A DNA stretch of 64,000 nt from Actinomycetota bacterium (GCA_009699205.1 WLOP01000003.1:62001-126000), one strand, 5' to 3'; shown: positions 11,491-21,328, counted from the stretch's first letter. A program made the numbers and translations. The notes: generated by a model not told the origin, from the sequence alone.

Positions 11491-12341
11491 GCAACACCGT
11501 TGGAGTTAGAAATCTTTGGCGCCATGTCCTTGCGCTGATTCTCGTATTCTTCACTGCATTTCCCATATATGTAGTCATTATGACTTCATTAGACCCAACT
11601 GGCGGCATCGCCTCAGATAGCTGGCTTCCTGTTAAGTTCAGTTTCAGCAATTACACCAAACTCTTCACCGACCCGAGAATTCCTTACCTTTCATGGATGC
11701 GAAATTCATTAATTATCGCTTCAGCTACTGCTGTGACTTCAGTGATGATTGGTGCTGCCTCAGCCTTCGCTTTTAGTCGTATGCGATTTAAGGGTCGCAA
11801 GATTGGTCTGCAGGCACTTTTACTTGTGCAAGTTTTTCCTTCATTCCTTTCTCTCTCAGCTATTTATGTGATCATGGAACGCATCTATCTAGTAGTGCCT
11901 GCGCTGGGGCTTGGAAGCATCTGGGGTCTTTACCTGATTTATATAGGTGGAGCAATGGGAATAAATGCCTGGTTACTTAAGGGATTTCTTGACACCATCC
12001 CGATGGAGCTAGATGAATCAGCTCGTATTGATGGCGCATCAGTGCCACAAATTTATTGGTTAATTTTCTTCCCATTGGCATCACCAGTATTGGCAGTTAC
12101 TGCCGTACTTTCCTTTATTGGAACTTTTAATGAGTTTGTTCTCGCAAGTTTGTTCTTACAAGATGTCGATAAGCGCACCGTTGCTGTTGGCCTTCAACAA
12201 TTCGTCGGTGGTCAATATGAGCAGGTATGGGGGCCATTTGCTGCGGGTTCAATCATCGCCTCTATCCCACTTGTCATTATCTTCCTATCGATGCAGCGTT
12301 ACATTATTGGTGGCTTGACTGCCGGTGCTATCAAAGGATGA
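11487..12341 (+). CDS. malG: Maltodextrin ABC transporter permease (MalG-like)
   Basis: A 284-residue permease with six predicted membrane segments. The EAA motif reads DESARIDGASVPQIYWLIFF (about residues 177-196), and the C-terminus ends RYIIGGLTAGAIKG, the classic MalG ending in which the tail reaches toward the ATPase. Start ATG 11487 overlaps the malF stop by four bases and its own stop overlaps the next gene by ATGA, so translation is coupled throughout. Confidence 0.94.
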   Translation: MSNTVGVRNLWRHVLALILVFFTAFPIYVVIMTSLDPTGGIASDSWLPVKFSFSNYTKLFTDPRIPYLSWMRNSLIIASATAVTSVMIGAASAFAFSRMRFKGRKIGLQALLLVQVFPSFLSLSAIYVIMERIYLVVPALGLGSIWGLYLIYIGGAMGINAWLLKGFLDTIPMELDESARIDGASVPQIYWLIFFPLASPVLAVTAVLSFIGTFNEFVLASLFLQDVDKRTVAVGLQQFVGGQYEQVWGPFAAGSIIASIPLVIIFLSMQRYIIGGLTAGAIKG

Positions 12342-14152
12342 AACAGGCATCACCACTTCCACACCATGACGGAAGCGAACTTTATGTCAGCAACTCTGCA
12401 CCCAAGATCGGTGACAAAGTAGAGTTAAAGATTCGGGTGCCCACAGGCGATAATCCTTTGGCAGTGCATGTCAGGCTCTTTCACGATGGCGAACCACGTA
12501 CATTTGCTTTAAAAAAGGGCGCGTCCACAAAAATAGAAACATGGTGGAGTGCAAAGGTTGAAATTCTCAACCCCGTTACCCACTACCGCTTCATGTTGGT
12601 GGATAAAGGTTCCTACCGTTGGCTCAATGGCGAAGGTGTCTTTAAGCATGATGTTGTTGACCGCGAAGATTTCCAGATCATTGCAAAACCTGCTTATCCG
12701 GAATGGATTAAGAGTGCAGTTTTTTATCAAATCTTTCCTGATCGTTTCGCTTCCTCTGGCGAAAAACGTCCGTTACCGGCTTGGGCAGTCCCACGCGAAT
12801 GGAATACGTTGCCTGCAGGTCGAAGCAAAGTTACAGGACAAGAATTTTATGGCGGAGACTTTGCAGGCGTAGCTGAGCAATTGGGACACCTAGAGTCTTT
12901 AGGCGTTAACGCAATCTATTTCACTCCATATTTTCCTGCACGCAGTACTCACCGCTATGACGCGACGAGCTTTGATGAAGCAGATCCACTACTCGGGGGC
13001 AATAAAGGTTTTATTGAATTTGCAAATACTGCACACGCGCATGGCTTTCGCATCATGGGAGATTTAACATCCAACCACTGTGGTGCTGGACATGACTGGC
13101 TTCAGAAGGCGCTCAAGAAGAGTCGTTCACCCGAACGAGAATTCTTCTACTGGGATAAATCAGTAGATCATGGATATGTGGGCTGGTGGGGATTGGCTTC
13201 TCTGCCAAAGTTGAATTACAACTCACAGTTGTTGCGCGAAAAGATGTATGCGGGCGCTAACTCAATTGTGAAGAAGTGGTTAAAGCCTCCATTTAACGCT
13301 GATGGTTGGCGTATCGATGTGGGCAATATGACTGGTCGCTATCGCGACGAGGATCTCAATCAAGAGGTGGCTCGCGGGATTCGCAAGGCAATGGATGAAG
13401 TTAATCCTGATGCTTGGTTAGTTGCCGAAAACGCTGATCATGCGCCAAGTGATTTAGATGGTTTTGGTTGGCATGGAACGATGAATTACGTGGGCTTTGC
13501 TCGCCCCCTCTGGAGTTGGCTGAGCAAGTCGGCAGACTTTGCGGATAATTTCTTAGGGCTCCCTTCAAAGATTCCATCTTTTAGTGGTGAAGGCGCGGTC
13601 ACAATGTTGCGCTCCTTTAGCGCGGGTATTCCTTGGCGCTCATTTACTGCCAGCATGCTCTTGCTTGATTCTCATGACACAGCTCGCTTTAGAAATGTCG
13701 TGGGCAAAGATCGCGAACGCCATCTTGCAGGCGCGACAGCACTTTTAACTTATCCAGGAGTTCCTTCAATTTTTGCTGGAGATGAAATCGGTCTAGAAGG
13801 GGAATGGGGCGAAGATGCTCGCCGCACAATCAATTGGGAAGAGCGCAAAGGTTGGGATCAGATTCTATTTGCTGGCTTTAAGGAACTTATCGCTCTCCGA
13901 AAGAAATCTCATGCACTTACCCATGGTGGTCTGCGCTGGGTAAAGGTCACGGCAGATTCCATTTGTTATCTCCGTGAATCTAAAAAGGAATCCGTCGTGG
14001 TTTACATTTCGCGCAAAGGCGGAAAGCACAGCGTTGACCTAAAGCCTTACGGATACTCTGTGGCAGCAACTCTGTATGGCGCGCAGGCTAAGGGCGCTGT
14101 TATTTCATTTTCTTCCAAGGGAGCGACAAGCGGTATCTGGCGCGTAAAGTGA
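12338..14152 (+). CDS. Cytoplasmic GH13 alpha-glucan hydrolase (maltodextrin glucosidase / neopullulanase type)
   Basis: A 604-residue glycoside hydrolase of family 13. Residues 1-125 form an N-terminal beta domain like CBM34 of cyclomaltodextrinases/MalZ; the barrel begins KSAVFYQIFPDRFASSG. Conserved regions: region I GDLTSNHCG, region II GWRIDVGN with the nucleophile Asp, region III AENAD with the acid/base Glu, region IV LLDSHDTARF. No signal peptide is seen, so it acts in the cytoplasm on imported maltodextrins. ATG 12338 overlaps the malG stop; a longer open frame upstream lies inside malG and is discarded. The exact product specificity (glucose, maltose or transglycosylation) is open. 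Confidence 0.88.
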   Translation: MKQASPLPHHDGSELYVSNSAPKIGDKVELKIRVPTGDNPLAVHVRLFHDGEPRTFALKKGASTKIETWWSAKVEILNPVTHYRFMLVDKGSYRWLNGEGVFKHDVVDREDFQIIAKPAYPEWIKSAVFYQIFPDRFASSGEKRPLPAWAVPREWNTLPAGRSKVTGQEFYGGDFAGVAEQLGHLESLGVNAIYFTPYFPARSTHRYDATSFDEADPLLGGNKGFIEFANTAHAHGFRIMGDLTSNHCGAGHDWLQKALKKSRSPEREFFYWDKSVDHGYVGWWGLASLPKLNYNSQLLREKMYAGANSIVKKWLKPPFNADGWRIDVGNMTGRYRDEDLNQEVARGIRKAMDEVNPDAWLVAENADHAPSDLDGFGWHGTMNYVGFARPLWSWLSKSADFADNFLGLPSKIPSFSGEGAVTMLRSFSAGIPWRSFTASMLLLDSHDTARFRNVVGKDRERHLAGATALLTYPGVPSIFAGDEIGLEGEWGEDARRTINWEERKGWDQILFAGFKELIALRKKSHALTHGGLRWVKVTADSICYLRESKKESVVVYISRKGGKHSVDLKPYGYSVAATLYGAQAKGAVISFSSKGATSGIWRVK

Positions 14153-16125
14153 GAATCTTTCGGCCGATCATAATTTCAGCGCTATCGCTATCGATTTTGG
14201 TAGGAACTCTTGCAAGTACACACGCCGATGGTCTCCCTGCGTTGGCAAAACCGGTGGCACGAGGCCCCCAAAGCGATGAATCAGTTTACTTTGTTATGAC
14301 CGATCGCTTTGCAAACGGGGATACAAGTAATGATCAAGCTGGCTTAACTGGCGATAGATATTCCACCGGTTTTGATCCCACCGATATTGGATGGTGGCAC
14401 GGTGGAGATTTCACTGGTCTAACCGCACATCTTGATTACATCAAGGCGATGGGGTTCACGGCTATTTGGATAACTCCACCCGTGAAACAACAGTATGTGC
14501 AAGGAAGTTCTGGGGCGTACCACGGCTATTGGGGGGTTGATTTCACCACTGTTGATCCGCATTTAGGAACTGAAGCTGAGTTTAAGAACTTTGTAGATCA
14601 TGCCCACACCCTTGGACTCAAAGTAATTCTCGATGTTGTTGCCAACCACACCGCCGATGTCATCAAATATAAAGTTGGTAAAGCATTTCCGTATATCCCC
14701 GAAGAGTTAGCAACGATTAAGAAGCCTGCCTGGCTTAATGACATTAATAATTACCACAATCTCGGGGATTCAACTTTTTCCGGAGATAGCGTCCTGAATG
14801 GTGATTTTTATGGCCTCGATGACCTCTTTACCGAAAAACCCGCAGTGGTACAGGGCTGGACTCAAGTCTGGTCCGATTGGATTACAAAGTTTGGTATCGA
14901 TGGACTGCGTATCGACACTTTCAAACACGTAGATCCTGCATTTTGGAAAGCAGTACTCCCTAAAGTATTAGCAGTGGCCGCAAAAGCTGGCAAGGTTGAT
15001 TTTCCTATATTTGGCGAAGCATCAGATGTTGATGTAGCAACCCTTGCAACATATGTCTCTGAGCATCAAACCCCTAGCGTTTTAGATTTTGCTTTCCAGC
15101 AGAACGTTGCGATGTTTGCTAATGGTGGTGATAGTTCAAGCTTGTTGGCACTTTTCAATGATGATGATGCATATACGACTAGCACAACTAGCGCTTATGG
15201 TTTGGCTACCTTTTTAGGTAACCACGACATGGGTCGTACGGGAATGATCCTTTCCCAGTACGGAAGCGATGCTGAAATTCTAGAAAAATCAAAGTTGGCC
15301 AATGCACTTCTCTTCTTGCTGCGCGGTGGTCCAATTCTGTATTACGGTGATGAGATTGGCATGGCTGGTTCTGGCGGAGATAAATCGGCGCGCCAAGATA
15401 TGTTTGCTACACAGGTTCCTGAATGGCAGAGTGAAACACGTATCGGCGGATCGCCAATCGGTACAGCAAGTGGATTTGATACTCCGAACCCACTTAGGGA
15501 TGAAATTACTCAACTTCAATCGGTGATTGCTGGCAACCCAGCTTTGCGCTCTGGGACTCAACAGAGTCGCTATGCCAAGAAAAGTACTTATGTGGCAACT
15601 AGATTTGCTGGTAACCAGGAATACATCATCGCTTTTAACTCCGGGGATGTATCTGAGCAATCGATTTTTACAGTGGGAACGCCATCTGCAGAGTGGAGTG
15701 TTATTGCAGGTGCGGGAGTGCAGAAAACCACAGGAACAAGCGTTACCTTAACCCTGGCCCCTCGCTCATATGTTGTATTTAAAGCAGGCAAGAAATTTGT
15801 CCCTCAAAGTAAATTATCTATCACTCTCAAGCCCCCTGCCGTTGATTACCTCATGCAACGTTGGGTCGGTCTATCGGCAACTGTTTTAGGAAACGACTAC
15901 ACAGAAGTTACCTTTGCTGCCCGAAAAGTAGGGGGCGCTTGGAAAGTTATTGGCACGAGCGATCGCCGAACTGTTGCAGCCGCTCAGACAAAGGGCGGTT
16001 TATACCGGGTCTTTTTGCACCCAGCTGATTACAAAATTGGCACCAAGATTGAAGTTGTTGCTATCGCCAAGAACGCGGCCGGTATTCGAGTTGCTTCGAA
16101 AATTCTTAAATACGAAGTTAGATAG
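14149..16125 (+). CDS. Secreted alpha-amylase, GH13
   Basis: A 658-residue exported amylase. GTG 14149 overlaps the preceding stop (GTGA) and opens a signal peptide (MRIFRPIII...ASTHA-D). The barrel starts VYFVMTDRFANGD; region I DVVANHTAD, region II GLRIDTFKHVD (nucleophile Asp), region III GEASDVD (Glu), region IV FLGNHDMGR. An all-beta domain C follows, then about 110 C-terminal residues (from about 545) rich in beta strands with no clear relative to me; this may be a starch-binding or envelope-binding domain. It would break down starch or large dextrins outside the cell and feed the transporter encoded just upstream. Confidence 0.92.
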   Translation: MRIFRPIIISALSLSILVGTLASTHADGLPALAKPVARGPQSDESVYFVMTDRFANGDTSNDQAGLTGDRYSTGFDPTDIGWWHGGDFTGLTAHLDYIKAMGFTAIWITPPVKQQYVQGSSGAYHGYWGVDFTTVDPHLGTEAEFKNFVDHAHTLGLKVILDVVANHTADVIKYKVGKAFPYIPEELATIKKPAWLNDINNYHNLGDSTFSGDSVLNGDFYGLDDLFTEKPAVVQGWTQVWSDWITKFGIDGLRIDTFKHVDPAFWKAVLPKVLAVAAKAGKVDFPIFGEASDVDVATLATYVSEHQTPSVLDFAFQQNVAMFANGGDSSSLLALFNDDDAYTTSTTSAYGLATFLGNHDMGRTGMILSQYGSDAEILEKSKLANALLFLLRGGPILYYGDEIGMAGSGGDKSARQDMFATQVPEWQSETRIGGSPIGTASGFDTPNPLRDEITQLQSVIAGNPALRSGTQQSRYAKKSTYVATRFAGNQEYIIAFNSGDVSEQSIFTVGTPSAEWSVIAGAGVQKTTGTSVTLTLAPRSYVVFKAGKKFVPQSKLSITLKPPAVDYLMQRWVGLSATVLGNDYTEVTFAARKVGGAWKVIGTSDRRTVAAAQTKGGLYRVFLHPADYKIGTKIEVVAIAKNAAGIRVASKILKYEVR

Positions 16126-16950
16126 TTAAAGACCGCTGAGCCAGAATGTCATTGGTTGGTCTAGATACTTAGCCCACGAACGTTCGTTATGTCCAGATTT
16201 TTTATATACGTGAGTGTGAAATTCGCGCCCTAAGCGCCATCCGAGTTGTGACATCTTCTCATCTGCATATTTTTGGAATGGCGCGTAATCAGCATCTAAT
16301 CCTTTGTCACCGTGGCTCATCCAAACTTTATGTCGCCCTGGTTTTGGCAGCGGATCAAGGAGCGCATCAACAAGTGGATTGCCCCCAATTGGCCAATGAG
16401 TTGATAGGGCAAGTGCTGTTGTAAAGAAATCAGGGCGCTTACCTAATGCATAAAGTGATGCCAGGCCACCCATACTCGAACCGATGATTGCAGTATCTAA
16501 AGATGGTAAATCCAAACCCAACGATTGAGTAATTGTTGGCGCAATCTCGTCAGTAATTTGCGAGAGATATGCGTTTCCAGCTAGATCCTCCTTTTTCATA
16601 TCTCCCGAGATTTTCGCAAGCACTTGCACTGTGGTCTGGAAAGGATCTTGTGGGGATAAATCTTTAGCGCGACCCCAAGGATTTTCTGGGGTAGAGCTAT
16701 GAAATACGCCGATAATTGCTGGGGGAGCAATTCCAAGTTTTTCGCTCACGCGAAGCGCAGATTGTGCCATTTCCCAAGTCTTTAGATGGGTAGCGGTTCT
16801 GCGGTCAAAAACATTTTGCCCATCGTGAGCGATGAGTAAATGACCTGTGGGTTGATATGGGCTCCAGTAATCAACGATTCGCCCATTGAAATTTACGCGT
16901 TGAACTAACCCCGGAACGCCCCTAATTTGAAAGCGCTTGATCTCATTCAT
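16126..16950 (-). CDS. Putative esterase, alpha/beta hydrolase (esterase D / Fes-like)
   Basis: A 274-residue alpha/beta hydrolase of the putative-esterase family. LLIAHDGQNVFDRRTA (about 38-53) forms the oxyanion region; the nucleophile Ser is in IIGSSMGGLAS; the acid is probably the Asp in SHGDKGLDADY, and the His is in KKSGHNERSW. No signal peptide. It is convergent with the amylase gene (stop abuts the amylase stop) and divergent from the photolyase gene, 17 bases away. Substrate unknown; proximity to the mal operon on the opposite strand is not evidence for a sugar-ester role. Confidence 0.82.
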   Translation of the reverse strand: MNEIKRFQIRGVPGLVQRVNFNGRIVDYWSPYQPTGHLLIAHDGQNVFDRRTATHLKTWEMAQSALRVSEKLGIAPPAIIGVFHSSTPENPWGRAKDLSPQDPFQTTVQVLAKISGDMKKEDLAGNAYLSQITDEIAPTITQSLGLDLPSLDTAIIGSSMGGLASLYALGKRPDFFTTALALSTHWPIGGNPLVDALLDPLPKPGRHKVWMSHGDKGLDADYAPFQKYADEKMSQLGWRLGREFHTHVYKKSGHNERSWAKYLDQPMTFWLSGL

Positions 16951-16967
16951 AGTGCTTTAATCATGCC

Positions 16968-18311
16968 ATGAAACGGAGAGCGATTTTCTGGTTTCGGCGT
17001 GACTTACGTCTTGCTGATAACCCAGCCTTGCTTGCAGCAATTGCAGAGTCCGAAGAAATAATCCCGCTCTTCATCATGGATGATGCCGTCGCTCACAGAG
17101 CTGGCGATCATCGCCGTGCATATCTTGCTGATTCTTTGCGAGCTTTAGATAAATCTCTTAACGGAACTCTTCATGTGATTAGTGGCAATCCTGTCGAAGT
17201 TCTTACTGAGTTAATCGCTCGCTATCAAGTTGAGAGCGTTCATTGCGCCGCTGAATATGCGCCATACGGTGTCTTTCGCGAGAAAGAAATAGAAACTCAT
17301 GGAATTGTTTTAACCAAAACTGGAAGCCCATATGCAGTTGCACCTGGCCGCGTCAGGAAAAGTGATGAAACCCCTTACCGTGTCTACACGCCGTTTTTTA
17401 AAATGTGGGCTGCACATGGGTGGCGTACGCCAGTTGCGCCACCTAAGAAGATTAATTCAGTGACACCAGAGAAAGCAGATCGACAATTTCCAGATTGGAA
17501 AGTTCCAGATGGCGTGGTCTTACAACCTGCCGGCGAAGAAGCAGCGCTGAAACGTTGGAAATCATTTCAATTAAATGAGCTTGAAGATTACGACCAGCAG
17601 AGAAATCTTGCAGGCATTGATGGAACCAGCAAAATGAGTGCGCATTTACGCTGGGGCGAAATTCATCCACGCACTCTATTAGCGGGGTTAGGCAATAGCA
17701 CCGGAGAGCAAACATTCAGGAAAGAAATCGCTTGGCGCGAATTCTATGCAGATGTACTGCACCACAATCCTCATACATCTCGCGATTATTATGCGCCCCG
17801 CTTTGCGAATATGCGCTATGACAAGCCGGGTGAAAAGTTCAAAGCCTGGTGTGAAGGCAGAACTGGGTTCCCATTTGTAGATGCTGCGATGCGTCAATTG
17901 GTACAAGAGGGATGGATGCATAATCGCACTCGTATGGTGGTTGCCTCCTTCTTGGTTAAAGATCTGCATATCGAATGGCAACATGGAGCCAATTACTTTA
18001 TGAAATACCTTATCGACAACGATATAGCTTCAAACTCCCATGGTTGGCAGTGGACGGCTGGATGCGGCACCGATGCATCACCGTATTACAGGATTTTTAA
18101 TCCCATCGAACAGGGCAAACGTTTTGATGAAGAGGGACTGTATATTAAAAAATACATTCCTGAATTAGGCCATTTGTCTGCTGACCAACTCCACGAACCC
18201 TGGTTAGCGCCCGAAGGCTATGCCCATGGCTATCCCAAGCGAGTTGTTGATCACGCAGTTGAGCGATTGGAATCCTTAGCTCGATTAGCTGAAATCAAGA
18301 ACGCTACCTGA
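16968..18311 (+). CDS. phr: Deoxyribodipyrimidine photolyase (class I, CPD)
   Basis: A 447-residue photolyase that uses blue light to split cyclobutane pyrimidine dimers. Residues 1-130 form the Rossmann antenna domain starting RRAIFWFRRDLRLADNPALL; the FAD domain carries the motif FVDAAMRQLVQEGWMHNRTR and then NDIASNSHGWQWTAGCGTD (split here for length), both diagnostic of class I enzymes; Trp residues of the electron-transfer chain are within these blocks. Useful in sunlit water. Its last 27 bases overlap the 3' end of the convergent diguanylate cyclase gene. Confidence 0.95.
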   Translation: MKRRAIFWFRRDLRLADNPALLAAIAESEEIIPLFIMDDAVAHRAGDHRRAYLADSLRALDKSLNGTLHVISGNPVEVLTELIARYQVESVHCAAEYAPYGVFREKEIETHGIVLTKTGSPYAVAPGRVRKSDETPYRVYTPFFKMWAAHGWRTPVAPPKKINSVTPEKADRQFPDWKVPDGVVLQPAGEEAALKRWKSFQLNELEDYDQQRNLAGIDGTSKMSAHLRWGEIHPRTLLAGLGNSTGEQTFRKEIAWREFYADVLHHNPHTSRDYYAPRFANMRYDKPGEKFKAWCEGRTGFPFVDAAMRQLVQEGWMHNRTRMVVASFLVKDLHIEWQHGANYFMKYLIDNDIASNSHGWQWTAGCGTDASPYYRIFNPIEQGKRFDEEGLYIKKYIPELGHLSADQLHEPWLAPEGYAHGYPKRVVDHAVERLESLARLAEIKNAT

Positions 18312-19670
18312 GTAGACCCCAAGATTTTCTCGTTTTGCTTGATACATAGCAAGATCGGCCCGACGCAAGAGATCACCTTTCGAGTCAATTTGGATGTGAC
18401 CGATGCTGACTCCCACGCGGATTGCATGTCCAAAAATAGGGAAGGGATAACTTAGCGTCGCACGGAGTGCGCGGGCAATTTCAATTGTACTTTCGGAATT
18501 TCCACGCACAATGACAGCGAATTCATCGCCACCCAACCGAGCAAGGATTGAACCTTCTGGAAGTGCGCGCATGAAGCGTTGTGAAATCTCTTTCAATAAT
18601 CGATCTCCAGTAGCATGACCATGTTCATCATTTATAGGCTTAAATGAGTCAAGATCTAAAAGTAAGAGTGCGCCAACTTCCTTTGCCTTAGTAAAAGCAT
18701 TCAAATGGGCCATAAATTGGCGACGATTAGGAATACCCGTCAGCTCATCAGTTCGTGCCATCATCCTTTCTTCGCCGATACTCGTTGTCTGAACGAGTGC
18801 AATGACCATGCGCAATAGGGAAAGGAGAAGTGTTGCGATAATTGGAATGCGTGCATATGTGGGGATAAGTTGAGTATGCAGCGACGAAACTGCCAGCAAG
18901 GTAGCTGAAGAGAATATCGCCAGCGTAATCAAGAGAGAGTAGATGTTGCTTGCAATTTTCCTATCTTTTACTTTATGACGCACCCCTTCAAACAAAATGA
19001 GAAAGGAGAGTAACCAGCCATCATCGGCGATGGATCCGAATTGATAGGAACCGTTGATCTCCTTCCAGATAAAGAGAAAATCAAAGAGTACAAATAGCAC
19101 GATTGCTAAAGAAATGAGGTTATTCCTAAGAGAATTGGCCGATAGTAGGGCAAGTGCGAGGGCGACGGATAAGAGCAGATAATCCGCGATCGGAGAGATT
19201 GATTGTGCCCATCCTTGCAGCCCCGAAGTTCTTATTGCCGGTAGAAGCTTGGTAAGACCAAATGATAGCGAGAGTGAGAAAAGCCCAAGGGCAACAATTA
19301 CGCCATCGAGAATATATGTCGCATTACGATTTATCGGCGGAATAAGAAGAAGGCCAAGTGTGAATAAGAATAGTAAATAGAAGAGTATGTATACCGCCGT
19401 TATTGCGCTATTGGTATATTCCGGGAGAGATATAAATTGTGTGAGAGTTGAAAGTGCCGACGCTAAAGTCCAGAGCGCCAACGTCGAAATGATCCAAAGT
19501 TTTCCGCTAAATCGTTGCGAGAGCGCAACTACGATTATGAGTGAGATGGGAACTACGCAGTAGGCAACGAGATCTATCGCAATCGAAGTTGATGAGATAA
19601 AAACTTTGCAAAGCAGATGACAAAGTAAGAGGCTTGGCGCTATGAGGCGCAGGAATTTATCTCGACCCAC
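18285..19670 (-). CDS. Membrane-anchored diguanylate cyclase (GGDEF)
   Basis: A 461-residue protein. Residues 1-290 are mostly hydrophobic with roughly eight to ten membrane segments and no recognised sensor domain. The C-terminal 165 residues form a GGDEF domain: DELTGIPNRRQFMAHL, then LLLDLDSFKPINDEHGH, then the intact active site RLGGDEFAV. The inhibitory RxxD site that normally lies five residues before GGDEF is not seen (the stretch is ALPEGSILA), so product inhibition may be lost. It would make cyclic di-GMP from two GTP. Start is GTG 19670. No phosphodiesterase is nearby. Confidence 0.9.
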   Translation of the reverse strand: MGRDKFLRLIAPSLLLCHLLCKVFISSTSIAIDLVAYCVVPISLIIVVALSQRFSGKLWIISTLALWTLASALSTLTQFISLPEYTNSAITAVYILFYLLFLFTLGLLLIPPINRNATYILDGVIVALGLFSLSLSFGLTKLLPAIRTSGLQGWAQSISPIADYLLLSVALALALLSANSLRNNLISLAIVLFVLFDFLFIWKEINGSYQFGSIADDGWLLSFLILFEGVRHKVKDRKIASNIYSLLITLAIFSSATLLAVSSLHTQLIPTYARIPIIATLLLSLLRMVIALVQTTSIGEERMMARTDELTGIPNRRQFMAHLNAFTKAKEVGALLLLDLDSFKPINDEHGHATGDRLLKEISQRFMRALPEGSILARLGGDEFAVIVRGNSESTIEIARALRATLSYPFPIFGHAIRVGVSIGHIQIDSKGDLLRRADLAMYQAKRENLGVYSGSVLDFS

Positions 19671-19729
19671 ACCTCAGATTTAATCAACTTTCCCTACCTA
19701 TTAAATAGGGCTAGCCATAGCCTAAAGTT

Positions 19730-20413
19730 TTATAGGCCCTTCATGCAGATCATCGCGCGACCTTGTAGGGATTGGCCAAGCCCTGTCTTAAGGGCGGCGA
19801 TATCACTCGATGCTTTTGTCTTCTTAGAAAGAAGGGTCGTATTAAGTTTGACAACTTTATCTGTGGCAATCTTTATTGCGCTCTTAGCGCTTTGAAGTTT
19901 TAGTAACGCTTGATTGTACTTATTAACCGAAGCCAAATTCTTAGCAGCATTCGCGCGGTCATTTGCTAATACATCGCGCTCAGCCGTGAATTTTGTAATC
20001 ATGTCCTCAAACTCTTTGATCTTGACGTTGTTGGCAGCGATGGTTGCTAAGTATTCCGCAGATTGCGTATCAAGATCTGCCAGTGTGGCTGGTAATTTAG
20101 CTGCATAGAGCTCATAACTTGTTTTCGCATTTGCGTACGATGTAACCGCCTTGAGGCATTGAGTGGAAAGCCAGAGTAACTTGGCACCCTTAACTTGAAG
20201 ATTCGCTGCGGACACATAATTGACCGATGAACCCGTGCCCAATTTCAGAGCAGGTACACACTTGTAACCGAAGCCAGAGACGATTTTCGTGGCATTAGCT
20301 TTGGTACATACCGCACCGTTGTTAACAGCGACGGCAGCGCTTGCACTAGGAGAGATCACCGTTCCGGTGATGAAGAGAGCAATAATCGATGCAGTAAACA
20401 CCTTGCGAAACAT
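19730..20413 (-). CDS. Secreted coiled-coil protein of unknown function
   Basis: A 227-residue protein. ATG 20413 follows GGAGGT and opens a signal peptide ending near SPSASAA. The mature N-terminus has a short Cys-paired module (CTKANATKIV...GYKC) also seen in other secreted proteins in this window, followed by a long helical, Ala/Lys/Asp-rich stretch (about residues 95-215) likely to form a coiled coil, and a late Cys (AMICMKGL). A longer in-frame start four codons upstream lacks good spacing. No enzyme motifs. Probably cell-envelope associated. Confidence 0.75.
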   Translation of the reverse strand: MFRKVFTASIIALFITGTVISPSASAAVAVNNGAVCTKANATKIVSGFGYKCVPALKLGTGSSVNYVSAANLQVKGAKLLWLSTQCLKAVTSYANAKTSYELYAAKLPATLADLDTQSAEYLATIAANNVKIKEFEDMITKFTAERDVLANDRANAAKNLASVNKYNQALLKLQSAKSAIKIATDKVVKLNTTLLSKKTKASSDIAALKTGLGQSLQGRAMICMKGL

Positions 20414-20520
20414 GATGACCTCCATAGTTGATGGCCCAATGATACCTAGAGGACTCTTATCTGACGGGTAGAAAAGCGCCTACGGGCTAGGAATTCACTG
20501 TGAATCTAGCCGAGCACCCT

Positions 20521-21297
20521 CTATTTACGACGTTGTCTGACTCGTACGTTCATTCCTAGTTTGCGGACAAGGGTTCTGGGACCGTATCGGGAAACTGTTG
20601 AAAGAATTTTGTACTGCCAACCGGGGACGGAAAGGGCAAACCCTGCAAGGGCATCACTCCACGCTTTCTTCACTAAGAATTCCGAGGATAGCCACATGAA
20701 CTTAGGCAGACCCTTCATCGACATCTTCCCGCGTTCGTGAAATTCAGTACGGGTAAATCCAGGACAGAGAGCCATTACCGTCACTTCGGTATTCGAAAGT
20801 TCGGTATGTATCGATTCGGATAGTACGGTCAGGTAAGACTTCGCTGCGCTATATGTACCCCCTGCAATCCATCCAGCAACTGAGGAAACGTTAATAACGA
20901 TCCCGGAATTTCGCGATTTCATTACTGGCAGCACTGCGTGCATCAATCGCATGGGAGCGGTTACGAGAACATCAAGAAGTTGCTGTTCGTCTTTGATATT
21001 GCTTGTTGTAAAACTCGATTTAATCCCGAAGCCCGCGTTGTTAATGAGAACATCTACAGGATTTTCTTGATCTAGCAGGCGTGCTTCAACTTTTCTCAGG
21101 TCAGCAGATACAGTCAAATCTGCACGCAATACTTCGCACGTGATACCAAATTTGCTAGTCAGAATTGCGGCACTTTGCGTAAGTCTTTCCTCGTCTCGTG
21201 CAACGAGTATGAGGTCATAGTTTTCGCTAGCTAAGAGATCGGCAAAACCTGCACCGATCCCAGCGCTTGCCCCCGTGATTAGTGCGACTTTGCTCAT
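20521..21297 (-). CDS. Short-chain dehydrogenase/reductase
   Basis: A 258-residue classical SDR. NAD(P)-binding Gly motif TGASAGIGAGFAD at residues 8-20, NNAGFG in the middle, catalytic Ser in INVSSVAGW and the YxxxK pair in TYSAAKSYL. The Arg/Lys pattern is not clear enough to decide NADH or NADPH. Substrate unknown; the DltE/YqjQ-like ketoreductase group is the nearest I can name. Shine-Dalgarno GGAGC before ATG 21297. Divergent from the sugar-kinase gene. Confidence 0.88.
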   Translation of the reverse strand: MSKVALITGASAGIGAGFADLLASENYDLILVARDEERLTQSAAILTSKFGITCEVLRADLTVSADLRKVEARLLDQENPVDVLINNAGFGIKSSFTTSNIKDEQQLLDVLVTAPMRLMHAVLPVMKSRNSGIVINVSSVAGWIAGGTYSAAKSYLTVLSESIHTELSNTEVTVMALCPGFTRTEFHERGKMSMKGLPKFMWLSSEFLVKKAWSDALAGFALSVPGWQYKILSTVSRYGPRTLVRKLGMNVRVRQRRK

Positions 21298-21328
21298 TGC
21301 TCCGCTCCTTTTCTTTTCATCTTTCCTC

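Noticed and set aside
12227-12337. Upstream extension of the cytoplasmic GH13 enzyme into malG
   Set aside because: The ATGA overlap at 12338 with a ribosome site is typical of this operon, and the extension is Cys/Trp-rich shadow sequence of malG.
15289-15660. 123-codon antisense frame inside the secreted amylase gene
   Set aside because: The overlapping GH13 gene has all catalytic motifs; this frame has none.
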